Positions 24,304 through 32,391 of a DNA stretch of 64,000 bases are shown piece by piece. The notes beneath the pieces were generated by a model. It saw only the letters and a list, made by a program, of their open reading frames with translations. It was not told the origin of the DNA and did no database searches. The stretch comes from Enterovibrio calviensis DSM 14347 (GTDB lineage: Bacteria; Pseudomonadota; Gammaproteobacteria; Enterobacterales; Vibrionaceae), in the NCBI RefSeq assembly GCF_000621165.1, contig NZ_JHZA01000007.1, forward strand, positions 186,001-250,000, in the 5' to 3' direction. How positions within the stretch are numbered: the stretch's first letter is position 1; each line of letters starts with the position of its first letter. A program made the position numbers and the translations under genes.

Positions 24304-24330
24304 GCCCGACCTTGAGTTGGGCTTTTTTTA
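24304..24330 (+). terminator. Terminator after the COG0523 gene
   Basis: Stem GCCCGAC-CTTGA-GTTGGGC followed by seven T. It lies 8 bp after the stop. Confidence 0.85.
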
Positions 24331-24342
24331 AGGCGGAGCACT

Positions 24343-24744
24343 ATGTCACCAGAGATCACGGCCAAATTTGAGGGTTATCCCCCGCACATCAGAACACAAC
24401 TCCTAGCGTTGCGTGACCTCATTTTTGATGTGGCAAGCGGCTTAGATAAAAGCGTTGATGAAAGCTTGAAATGGGGCGAGCTAAGCTTTGTTGTGAAAGG
24501 GGGAACAGCGGTGCGACTAGGCTGGGCGTCGCAATCGCCTAACTCAATTTCTGTTTATGTTCATTGCCAAACGCGATTGGTCGACACCTTTCGTGAAGTA
24601 CTGCCTGATGCCTTTGATTACCACGGAAACCGTCAGTTGCAGTTTGATATCAACCAACCGTTTCCGCATGAGGCATTGCGCACCTGCATTGGTGTCGCCT
24701 TTACCTACCAACAGCGGAAATCGCTGCCGCTGCTGGGCATGTAG
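24343..24744 (+). CDS. DUF1801 (YdhG-like) protein
   Basis: A 133-aa single-domain protein with the DUF1801 layout: N-terminal helix with YPPHIRTQLLALRDLIFDVA, then DESLKWGELSFVVKGGTAVRLGW (about 46-68), and a C-terminal helix. The biochemical role of this family is not established. Ribosome site GGCGGAG. It lies beyond the terminator of the GTPase gene, so it probably has its own promoter. Confidence 0.8.
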   Translation: MSPEITAKFEGYPPHIRTQLLALRDLIFDVASGLDKSVDESLKWGELSFVVKGGTAVRLGWASQSPNSISVYVHCQTRLVDTFREVLPDAFDYHGNRQLQFDINQPFPHEALRTCIGVAFTYQQRKSLPLLGM

Positions 24745-24768
24745 CCAGAGCTCGAGCGGAGCTTTTAC

Positions 24769-25053
24769 TTAGGCAGGCAGAATATTGTTTCTGACTAATC
24801 CGCGTCTTACATTGGTACACAGCTTTCCAAAACGTCGAATGTCATCAAACTGTGGTGAAATACCGCGAGACATTTCGGACTCCCAATACGAGAGTTCAGA
24901 GTCGACCAATTCCAGTAACTTCTTTGGACAACCAATACAGCTATTATCTGGGCCGCAGACAAAGGTTTCTGGTTCGTACAGTGGCAACTCCGTTTTCACT
25001 TGTTCGATGATGTTTTTCATTGCGTCCATGCGAGTCGGTTTTTTGTTAAGCAT
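24769..25053 (-). CDS. Small cysteine-motif protein, unknown function
   Basis: A 94-aa soluble protein. The Cys cluster VCGPDNSCIGCPKKL (residues 32-46; C-x5-C-x2-C) could bind a metal or an iron-sulfur cluster with a fourth ligand from Cys79 (LCTNVRRG). An inner Met at residue 9 or 12 could be the true start. It has no partner in the immediate context and I do not know the family. Confidence 0.6.
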   Translation of the reverse strand: MLNKKPTRMDAMKNIIEQVKTELPLYEPETFVCGPDNSCIGCPKKLLELVDSELSYWESEMSRGISPQFDDIRRFGKLCTNVRRGLVRNNILPA

Positions 25054-25147
25054 TTTGACCCGCTCACTTAGTCATTGACGGTGGGAAGCGGATTCTATTC
25101 CTCTGTATTTGGCTTGTCGAGCATTAGGTTTAAGACATCTCGTCACC

Positions 25148-25431
25148 TATACCCAAGTAATCTGAAGATGCTCGATTTCAGAGGCCATCAGAGTGTTCAA
25201 TTCGAGGCAAATTTTTGTAGGAATAGCATTCTATTTCACAGGAATTTAACGATGAAGTGGACGCTCTGAGGGCCTCCCTTCGGGCGAGTTTACTGACGCC
25301 ATGCTCGGTGTTGTCCCTTTTTGATGGAGCTCACCTTTTTTGTTGGAGCTCACTACATCGGCAAAGGGACGCCTTGATCATAACGTCAGTAAAGCTCGCT
25401 GAATCCTGCATCTTCAGGTTACTTGGGTATA
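25148..25431 (+). repeat. Full-length TATACCCAAGT repeat with internal duplication
   Basis: A 284-bp copy in the same orientation as 17528-17794. It is longer because GGAGCTCAC is duplicated with flanking T-rich sequence near 25323-25350. A one-base deletion breaks the reading frame seen in the other two long copies. Its right end overlaps the 3' end of the neighbouring acetyltransferase gene and provides that gene's stop codon. Confidence 0.92.
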
Positions 25432-25908
25432 AGCCGATTGAGCCTCTACTCGTTTTTCCATAATGTAATTGGTGAAGACGGCGCCCGCCTTTTCGACTTG
25501 TTGTACTTTGACGACTTGGAAGCCCATACGTTGAAAAAACGGTTTTGCAGTAATGCTGACGTTAGAGTAAAAACGAGCAACAGACATGTTGCCACCTTCG
25601 CGAAACAGCACATTCATTAACGCCTTTCCTACACCTTTCCCTTGGGTTTTCGCGTCGACGAAAAAGTGGTCGATGTAACCATTGGTTTGAACATCCGCAT
25701 AGCCAACAATGGCGTTTTTACGCACGGCCACATAAGGGTAGATATGCTGCATGCGGTTTTTCCAAGCAATTTCATTGCAGTTGTCAGGTGCCCAAATAGC
25801 CACCTGTTCTGGGGTGTAATCTTGTATGTTTACCGTTCGCACGGTTTGGTAAAAGAGTGACCAAAGAGCCATTTCTTCTCCCGGTCGCATTTTACGAATG
25901 GTAATCAT
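25414..25908 (-). CDS. GNAT acetyltransferase with repeat-derived C-terminus
   Basis: A 164-aa GNAT of the YafP/ElaA-like small type. The acetyl-CoA loop is VDAKTQGKGVGKALMNVLF (about 83-101) and the C-terminal part has AKPFFQRMGFQVV (about 125-137). The last six residues AYTQVT and the TGA stop are encoded by the end of the repeat (ACCCAAGTAACCTGA), so insertion of the element replaced the original tail. The core fold is intact, so it is probably still active. The acceptor is unknown. Confidence 0.83.
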   Translation of the reverse strand: MITIRKMRPGEEMALWSLFYQTVRTVNIQDYTPEQVAIWAPDNCNEIAWKNRMQHIYPYVAVRKNAIVGYADVQTNGYIDHFFVDAKTQGKGVGKALMNVLFREGGNMSVARFYSNVSITAKPFFQRMGFQVVKVQQVEKAGAVFTNYIMEKRVEAQSAYTQVT

Positions 25909-25942
25909 GTTTTTTACTAACTCTTCGTTTGGTTTTGAATCG

Positions 25943-26015
25943 ACCCTAGTAACCTGAAAATGCTCGCTAAATCCTGCATCTTCAGGTTGCTTGGGTATCA
26001 GACTTCTTGGGTATA
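25943..26015. repeat. Short repeat copy plus an extra half-end
   Basis: A 56-bp short-form copy (25943-25998) with several substitutions is followed at once by a second right end (ACTTCTTGGGTATA, 26002-26015). This suggests tandem or nested insertion. Confidence 0.75.
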
Positions 26016-26066
26016 AGTGAAGCTGAGTAACAGGGATATGGCAATACGTTCATTATAGTATTGATC

Positions 26067-26091
26067 AAAAAGGGCAGCCGAAGCTGCCCTG
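26067..26091 (-). terminator. Terminator after the desaturase gene
   Basis: Minus-strand hairpin AGGGCAGC-TTCG-GCTGCCCT followed by TTTT, with a stable TTCG-type loop. It lies 20 bp after the stop. Confidence 0.85.
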
Positions 26092-26111
26092 AAATACCGA
26101 TAAAGGCGTTC

Positions 26112-27245
26112 TTATGCGTAATTTGCGGTTAGCATCTGCCAATTACGTTTTTGCTGAATGAAGTCCCCTTTAAGGATCTTCAATTGCTGTACCAATATCG
26201 CTTCTTCGTACTTCTTCAACAAGTTCTGCTTACCCATGTCGATAAGGCGTTTCTTGGCTTCGTAGTATTCACTCATACGAACAACCAATGCATCGTATTC
26301 TTGTTCAATCGCTTGAAGGCGTTGCGAAGCGTTAGGTGTCATGCTTAAACGCGCTTGAATGTTCTTCAAAAGCATTGTGGCTTTTGCTTTTTCAATGCGA
26401 TCTTGAGGCGTGATTCGAAGCTTCTTGGTTAGCCCTAGCCAGCTGCCCGATTTGATGAGCCATTTTGTTGGATCGAACTGCCACCAGTAAATGCCATTAC
26501 GGTAGTCATTTTCAAAGATATGGTGGAAGTTATGGTAACCCTCACCAAAGGTGAAAAATGCCAAGATACCGTTGTCTCGAGCTGTGTTCTTGGCCGTGTA
26601 TGGCTGTGAACCCCAGATGTGCGCGAGGGAGTTAATGAAAAACGTCGTATGGTGGCTGGCAACAACACGTACAAAACCAATCAGGATGATGGCACCCCAA
26701 ATATCGCCATGAAGTAGTCCAAACGCGATCGGGATACCGAAGTTAGTGGCAAGTACTAGCGGTAAGTAATACTTGTGCTGCCACATCACAACCTTATCTT
26801 TCTGAAGATCGCGGCAGTTGCTGTAATCCGAATAACGGTGTTTTTGATATTCACGAAGCATCCAACCGATGTGTGAGTACCAGAAGCCGCGTTTGGCTGA
26901 GTAAGGGTCAGTGTCGTTGTCATCGACATGGCGATGGTGAACACGGTGATCAGACGACCAGTGAAGAATACTGTTTTGCAGTGCGAGTGCACCACCAATG
27001 GCAAAAATGCCTTTCAGTAGCGGATGAGCTTCATAAGTCTTATGAGACCAAAGTCTGTGATAGCCCGCTGTGATAGACATACCAGCAAAGGTGAACATGG
27101 CAACGAACATGCCGATTTGCGCCCAATCAAACCCATGATAGTAGGCCCAAATGGGTGTGCCGATTAACGCTACGGAGAAGGTAACCGCAAAGACGATCAC
27201 ATTCAGCCAGATGACAGGAGGTTTTTCCGCTTGAGTAGATTCCAT
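26112..27245 (-). CDS. Acyl-CoA delta-9 fatty-acid desaturase
   Basis: A 377-aa integral-membrane di-iron desaturase. The three histidine boxes are HRLWSH (63-68), HRVHH (100-104) and HNFHH (about 240). Hydrophobic segments flank them at about 12-32, 42-60, 75-95 and two near 165-205. A hydrophilic C-terminal tail of about 80 residues is longer than in the simplest desaturases. It would introduce a double bond into saturated acyl chains to keep membranes fluid in the cold. A FabR-like operator lies 20 bp upstream of the start. Confidence 0.93.
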   Translation of the reverse strand: MESTQAEKPPVIWLNVIVFAVTFSVALIGTPIWAYYHGFDWAQIGMFVAMFTFAGMSITAGYHRLWSHKTYEAHPLLKGIFAIGGALALQNSILHWSSDHRVHHRHVDDNDTDPYSAKRGFWYSHIGWMLREYQKHRYSDYSNCRDLQKDKVVMWQHKYYLPLVLATNFGIPIAFGLLHGDIWGAIILIGFVRVVASHHTTFFINSLAHIWGSQPYTAKNTARDNGILAFFTFGEGYHNFHHIFENDYRNGIYWWQFDPTKWLIKSGSWLGLTKKLRITPQDRIEKAKATMLLKNIQARLSMTPNASQRLQAIEQEYDALVVRMSEYYEAKKRLIDMGKQNLLKKYEEAILVQQLKILKGDFIQQKRNWQMLTANYA

Positions 27246-27265
27246 TTTAAATACCGCAAAATTCC

Positions 27266-27283
27266 AGCGTACACATGTACGCT
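27266..27283. promoter_or_regulatory. FabR-like operator upstream of the desaturase
   Basis: AGCGTACA-CA-TGTACGCT is an 18-bp palindrome with perfect 8-bp arms. As I recall it, it resembles the FabR (unsaturated-fatty-acid repressor) sites upstream of E. coli fabA and fabB. It lies about 20 bp before the desaturase ATG, where a bound repressor would block transcription. Confidence 0.75.
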
Positions 27284-27373
27284 AGATTAGAGTGACCTTT
27301 TAAGTGGGTCAAGATACCTATTAACAATTTGTCGCAATTTTGACGGTTTAAGCGACATTATCTCTTTTCAGTT

Positions 27374-27410
27374 AAAAAAAGAGTGAAACGTATTGAATAC
27401 ATTTCACTCT
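27374..27410 (-). terminator. Terminator after dgcA
   Basis: Minus-strand stem AGAGTGAAA/TTTCACTCT, with a further pairing GTATT/AATAC inside, followed by TTTTTT. Confidence 0.8.
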
Positions 27411-27440
27411 GATTATTGCCATAACTTATGTTTTAAGTAT

Positions 27441-28379
27441 TCAGCCTAGCACGATATTTCCGTGCTCGTAGTGGAGTCCATTTTCGATATCGTCGCTGAT
27501 CAAAAATGCGCCATCCAAGTCAACCATGACGGCAGTTGCCGCGACGGGCAGTGCTGCTCGCATCGCGATAGAACTACCAAGCATACATCCCACCATGATT
27601 TGAAGCCCCGCAGCACGCGCTGCTTGCTCCAATTCAAACGCGGCAGTGAGTCCGCCAGTTTTGTCGAGCTTGATGTTTACCATTTGGTATTTGCCAATTA
27701 ATACATCAACATCATCTGCCGTATGACAGCTTTCGTCGGCACAAAGGGGGATCGCACTGGAAATGCCTTTTAAGGCGTCATCTTCGTTGGCTGGCAGTGG
27801 TTGTTCTACCATGGCGATATTAAGCGGCGCGATTTGTTGAAGGGTGGTAGCAATATCAAGCGTTCCCCACGCTTCGTTGGCGTCCACAATCAACGTGGTA
27901 TCGGGCGCGACTGCGCGCACGGCGGCGAGGCGTTCGTATACCTCATCTGCATTGAGTTTGACCTTGATTAAGGTTGCGCCCTGTTCAACGTAGCGTTTGG
28001 CCTCTTCCGCCATCGCTTCAGGTGACGCAATAGATACCGTCATGGCGGTTTGTATTTGGTTTGGCAAAGAGAAGTTGTCAGGGAAATTGTCAGCTTCAAG
28101 CATCCATAACGCACAATCGATAGCGTTTCTCGCCGCGCCAGGCGGGAGCATGGATTTCAACGATGTTCGATCAAATTGGGTATCGTTCACGGATTCAATT
28201 TCAGCGAGCACACTGTCAAAGCTCTCCCCATAGCGACCAGTAGGCGAGCATTCGCCGACACCGAATTTGCCATCTTTTTCTACGCTGACTTGTATCACCT
28301 CGGCGGTGTTGCGACTGCCTCGAGAGATAGTAAACGGACGCTTCAAGGTGTAGGTGGCTATTTTGGCGCTGACTTTCAT
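27441..28379 (-). CDS. dgcA: Dipeptide-epimerase-family racemase DgcA
   Basis: A 312-aa enolase-superfamily enzyme of the L-Ala-D/L-Glu epimerase type. Catalytic and metal residues are in place: KVK (139-141), Asp166 in VDANEAW, Glu192 in VEQPLP, Asp215 in CADESCH and the second Lys in NIKLDKTGG (237/240). Next to dgcN it fits DgcA of marine proteobacteria, which racemises N-acetyl-D-glutamate to the L form. A plain murein-dipeptide epimerase is the alternative. The dgcN stop is 5 bp upstream and its last codons hold the GAGGAG ribosome site. Confidence 0.88.
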   Translation of the reverse strand: MKVSAKIATYTLKRPFTISRGSRNTAEVIQVSVEKDGKFGVGECSPTGRYGESFDSVLAEIESVNDTQFDRTSLKSMLPPGAARNAIDCALWMLEADNFPDNFSLPNQIQTAMTVSIASPEAMAEEAKRYVEQGATLIKVKLNADEVYERLAAVRAVAPDTTLIVDANEAWGTLDIATTLQQIAPLNIAMVEQPLPANEDDALKGISSAIPLCADESCHTADDVDVLIGKYQMVNIKLDKTGGLTAAFELEQAARAAGLQIMVGCMLGSSIAMRAALPVAATAVMVDLDGAFLISDDIENGLHYEHGNIVLG

Positions 28380-28384
28380 CCTGT

Positions 28385-29398
28385 TTACTCCTCGAACACG
28401 TGGATGAGATGATCGACAATATTATCTACCCCAAATCTCACAGGGTCAGTGGCGGGCAAATCATATTGGCTAGACAGATCCGCCAAGTAACGTTTTGCAT
28501 CTTCTTCCGAGAGCGCGGAAGTATTGATCGCCATACCAACAAATCGTGGGTTGGGATTGGTCAATTTTGCTAGTCTAACGGCTAGTTCCATGATGTCGGC
28601 GACGTCCGGAATTGGCATATCTGACATATGGCGAATGAATTCACGATTGGCTTCATGGCAGAGAACCAGTGCGTCCGGCTGTGCGCCGTGCAATAGACCT
28701 AAGGTCACGCCCGAAAAGGCAGGGTTCAATAGCGATCCTTGTCCTTCAACCAATTGCCATTGATTGGCATCACATGCTGGGGACAGGGTTTCGGTTGCGC
28801 CAGCGATAAAATCGGACACCACTGCATCTACAGCAATACCCGTTCCTTCAATCAAAATACCCGTTTGACCCGTTGCACAGAAGGAAGCAGAGAGCCCCCG
28901 TGCTTTCATTTCTTTTTCTAATGCCAAGGTCGTGAACATTTTACCCACCGAGCAGTCCGTCCCCACGGTTAAAAGGCGTTTGCCTGAGCGTTTCTCGCCC
29001 GTGCCAACTGGCAAAGTGCCGTGAGCATGTCGAAGATCGAACAAATTCGCGCCAGAGGCTTTGGCGGCTTCTGCGATGGCGGGAATGGCATCTAACCTTT
29101 GGTGAAGGCCAGAGGCTACGTTCATACCCGCGTTCAGCGCTTCAACGATATAAGGCACGAATTGTGGTGCCAATACACCGCCCGCATTTGCCATGCCAAG
29201 AACCAGCGTTTTTGCGCCTTCTTTTGCCGCAGTTTGAATGTCGATATCGGGTAGGTTAAGAGACGGCATTTCATCGTTCAAACGCAGTTGGCCCATACAC
29301 TTTTCAGGACGCCAGTAGTGAATGCCACGGGCGGTTTTGATGGCGAGCGGATCCTTGCTTTCTCCAAGCATGAGTAAGTAGGGGGCTGGAATGTTCAT
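28385..29398 (-). CDS. dgcN: DgcN-type (DUF1611) N-acetyltransferase
   Basis: A 337-aa DUF1611 protein. The C-terminal P-loop-like domain begins with LLTVGTDCSVGKMFTTLALEKEMKARG, and the N-terminal Rossmann-like part contains LVLGMANAGGVLAPQFVPYI. In marine bacteria this family includes DgcN, a D-glutamate N-acetyltransferase working with DgcA. ATG 29398 is preferred because AAGGAGAG lies directly upstream. It is the first gene of a two-gene operon divergent from a LysR regulator. Confidence 0.87.
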   Translation of the reverse strand: MNIPAPYLLMLGESKDPLAIKTARGIHYWRPEKCMGQLRLNDEMPSLNLPDIDIQTAAKEGAKTLVLGMANAGGVLAPQFVPYIVEALNAGMNVASGLHQRLDAIPAIAEAAKASGANLFDLRHAHGTLPVGTGEKRSGKRLLTVGTDCSVGKMFTTLALEKEMKARGLSASFCATGQTGILIEGTGIAVDAVVSDFIAGATETLSPACDANQWQLVEGQGSLLNPAFSGVTLGLLHGAQPDALVLCHEANREFIRHMSDMPIPDVADIMELAVRLAKLTNPNPRFVGMAINTSALSEEDAKRYLADLSSQYDLPATDPVRFGVDNIVDHLIHVFEE

Positions 29399-29651
29399 GT
29401 CTCTCCTTGTCATATTTTGACTATCTGGTGGCGATGTTCACCTTGAGATCACTATAGAACGCGATACATCAGCTGAAAAATGCCATTTACGATTCGCTCA
29501 TGCTGATTCGGTATCAATAATGAATGAAAACGTGATCAAAGCATTGATAACTCAAAGAGGTTGGTGTGCGCTGATAATGTCGCTGATATTTTTATTGGTA
29601 TTCTCACGCGCGCATCGACAAGCGCGCATTGGCAAGGAAGCAGTCACTTGT

Positions 29652-30569
29652 ATGAACATTGAAAGTAAATGGCTGGAAGATTTTCTCGCGCTGGCAGAGG
29701 TCAGGAACTTTTCGGGAGCAGCGACGTTGAGAAACATTACTCAACCCGCATTCAGTCGTCGGATCCGATCGTTGGAGCAAGCCGTGGGCGCGGAGTTGGT
29801 TGATCGCAGTCAAACCCCCGTTGCTCTTACTGCCAGTGGGCGGATATTCAGGGTGACTGCCAGGACGCTCGTGAATCAAATGGTAGAAGGAATAAGCCAT
29901 GTTTCGGCGTTGAACTATACCGATGGAAGCGTTGTGCGTATTGCCTCGGCACACTCCCTCGCGCTCGATCTGACACAACGGCTTCAAGCTCAGTTTTCTG
30001 ATGAAACGCGACCTATGTTGAGTGTCGATGCCATGAACGTGGATGAAGCTGTCGATGCGTTGCAAGAAGGGGAGTGTGACGTGTTGCTGGCTTTCGACAA
30101 TGAACACCTTAAATTAGCACCTTATGAAAACATCAAAGTAGGAAACGCCGACTTGCTGCCTGTGTGTGCATCGGATGAAAGCGGTTGTCCGTTGTTTAGC
30201 TTTGAACAATCCGAAGTACCTTGGCTCGCATTTACACCAACCTCTTACATGGGACGCCAAACCGAAACGGTGCGCCATGAAGTGAGCCTCAAGCCAGTCT
30301 TTCTTTCTTCCATGGTAGACATGTTGAAACTGCAAGCGGTGAATGGATTAGGGGTGGCATGGTTGCCTGACTTTGCTATTCGTTCAGAGTTGTCAAAAGG
30401 GCATTTAGTGGTGATGGAAAACAACACGCTGATCAGGCAAGTTTCCTACTATGCGTATCGCTATCAATCCCGACTTCACCCTTCGGGCGAAAGAATATGG
30501 ACTGCCCTGAAAAAAATTGCGGCGGATAACTCGTTAAACTCAGACAAGAAATCGATTGAAGCTGAGTGA
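29652..30569 (+). CDS. LysR-type regulator beside dgcNA
   Basis: A 305-aa LysR protein: winged helix-turn-helix at about 4-62 (NFSGAATLRNITQPAFSRRIRSLE) and an effector domain from about 88 onward. ATG 29652 gives the standard family N-terminus; upstream in-frame starts add a hydrophobic stretch foreign to the family. Divergence from dgcN across about 250 bp suggests it controls D-glutamate catabolism, probably in response to D-glutamate. That assignment rests on position. Confidence 0.85.
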   Translation: MNIESKWLEDFLALAEVRNFSGAATLRNITQPAFSRRIRSLEQAVGAELVDRSQTPVALTASGRIFRVTARTLVNQMVEGISHVSALNYTDGSVVRIASAHSLALDLTQRLQAQFSDETRPMLSVDAMNVDEAVDALQEGECDVLLAFDNEHLKLAPYENIKVGNADLLPVCASDESGCPLFSFEQSEVPWLAFTPTSYMGRQTETVRHEVSLKPVFLSSMVDMLKLQAVNGLGVAWLPDFAIRSELSKGHLVVMENNTLIRQVSYYAYRYQSRLHPSGERIWTALKKIAADNSLNSDKKSIEAE

Positions 30570-30671
30570 ATCAGAGTATATTTCGCACCAGAATGCTATA
30601 TTTCTTGAACGCGCTGCCGATAAAAAGAGTAATGCTTCCCACCCATCGCGTCGGTGAGGAAGTGACCATGA

Positions 30672-32279
30672 ATGTTTGTTGACGCTGGGGGTGTCATGTC
30701 GTTTAAAGAGCCGATCCCGAATTTCGTCAAAGCTATGGGGCATCGCGTTGTCAGCTATATCTTGAATATCTCTGAAGCTGAAGCAAGACACGTCTTACAA
30801 CACCAAGGCAAACTCTCTGCAAAGCAGGTCGAAACACTCACGTCTTATGTGCAGCTTTGTCGACAAATGCGCGCTGTCGCCGTGTCACAAGGTGATATTG
30901 AACAATCGTTTTTCCATCGACTTCCGCATGTGCTCCAAAACGGGCAGCACATCTTTTCGGTGTGGCGCCGACAAAATGGCGGAGAGACACCAATGGTTAG
31001 CGCCAGCGATCCCCTTGCCAGAAGTTTGGCTGGCGTGGCTGCTGAACTTTATCCGCTCTTTTTGGTGAAAGCGGGGGCGCGTCCTCACTTGTTTTATCGT
31101 GCCTCAGGATATTTGAGTGCCGCGATCTCCCATCTGCCGGGTAATAAAACCCTCTATCGTCACTTTATTGAAGATCGTTCCTTTGAGCGGGTTTTCGAAG
31201 TGATCGGCAATGAGCCGAGCGAAACCTATGGCCATTATGTGGATTCGAAAGGCAAGCGGGGGGTGATTTCCCTGTCGTCGCTGCCTGCAGCGTTGCTGAT
31301 CAATAGTTATGATTTGATGCGCGTGCGCGGACCGATTTCTGCGGATGTGTTTGTTAGTACCGTATTGGAAATGCTGGAAATTGCCCGCAGTGTTGCTGAT
31401 GGAGAGGTGGCACAAATTCCACTCTTCGTTGGATTTCGTAATGCTGCTTTGGTCGATTTTGATGAGCTTGAGACCAAGTGGGGAACGCTTCGTCGTTACA
31501 CTCCTTCCATTGCTGAATATGTGCTGCAACTGCCTAGCCAAATGGCGAAGCGAAAAGACAGTGGATTCATGCTGGAATCTGGTTACGCCTATGCCATCAA
31601 CAGTGGTGATTTGTTGGACGATGACGATTGGCCGAGTGAAGTGCTAGAAGCGGAAAGTGAGAAAGTCTCGACGGAGCTGAATATCACCCTTTGTATGTCC
31701 ATGTGCTTTCTTAATGATGCTCCGCCTTTCGTGGCACCAGAATGGGCTTGGCATATCGATCCTTTCTCGCTGGAAGGCGCGAAAACGGCGGTCGATACTG
31801 TCACTGAGGCTGAAGAGCCCATCTGTATTACCAATAATGTGTTGGACGAACTGGAAAACTGGAGCTTGCTGCTCGAAGACACAGATTCGACTGGGATCCG
31901 TTTGGCCTTTACTCGCTTGTTTAGTGCAGCAAGGCAGCCTGATCGCCTTGATGGTTTATTGGACGCTATCCTCGCACTTCGCAATATTTTTGGTGCAGGG
32001 AAAAATGCGGATGATGTTCCTGTCGCGGTCGGAGAGTTGATCAGTGGTCATGCGAGTGAAGCGATTGAACTAGCAGAAAATCTGAGCGATGACTGGAACC
32101 AGATCCTCAGCGGTGAAGCGTGGTGGGATAACGAAGAAATCCGCGAGAAAACCTTGGCGTGCATTTCTTTGTGTTTAACCTGCTTACATCATCTCTATCT
32201 AAAATATCCGACGATTGTGAGCGACCCTGAACGACTGAAGCGGATTATTGCTGCAAACGGCAAGTCTATCGCCTGCTAG
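30672..32279 (+). CDS. Large protein of unknown function
   Basis: A 535-aa soluble protein I do not recognise. The N-terminus has a possible helix-turn-helix (about residues 30-62, ISEAEARHVLQHQGKLSAKQ). The middle (about 170-330) is mixed alpha/beta. The C-terminal 120 residues are helical (AFTRLFSAARQPDRLDGLLDAILALR onward) and faintly recall HEPN-type bundles, but no RxxxxH nuclease motif is present. ATG 30672 has GAGGAAG 9 nt upstream; 30696 is an alternative. It has no cotranscribed partner. Confidence 0.65.
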   Translation: MFVDAGGVMSFKEPIPNFVKAMGHRVVSYILNISEAEARHVLQHQGKLSAKQVETLTSYVQLCRQMRAVAVSQGDIEQSFFHRLPHVLQNGQHIFSVWRRQNGGETPMVSASDPLARSLAGVAAELYPLFLVKAGARPHLFYRASGYLSAAISHLPGNKTLYRHFIEDRSFERVFEVIGNEPSETYGHYVDSKGKRGVISLSSLPAALLINSYDLMRVRGPISADVFVSTVLEMLEIARSVADGEVAQIPLFVGFRNAALVDFDELETKWGTLRRYTPSIAEYVLQLPSQMAKRKDSGFMLESGYAYAINSGDLLDDDDWPSEVLEAESEKVSTELNITLCMSMCFLNDAPPFVAPEWAWHIDPFSLEGAKTAVDTVTEAEEPICITNNVLDELENWSLLLEDTDSTGIRLAFTRLFSAARQPDRLDGLLDAILALRNIFGAGKNADDVPVAVGELISGHASEAIELAENLSDDWNQILSGEAWWDNEEIREKTLACISLCLTCLHHLYLKYPTIVSDPERLKRIIAANGKSIAC

Positions 32280-32391
32280 TTAAGCGTTCTACAAGCAACA
32301 CATGACACATTTTGAACCGTTTACACTCGGATTTTATCGTGGCTGTGTTTTAATGTCGGCTTGAAATCGTTGATAAAAAGCAGGAGCTCAC

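Noticed and set aside
30672-32279. HEPN ribonuclease or abortive-infection protein
   Set aside because: Helical C-terminus is only faintly similar and the RxxxxH motif is missing; kept as unknown.
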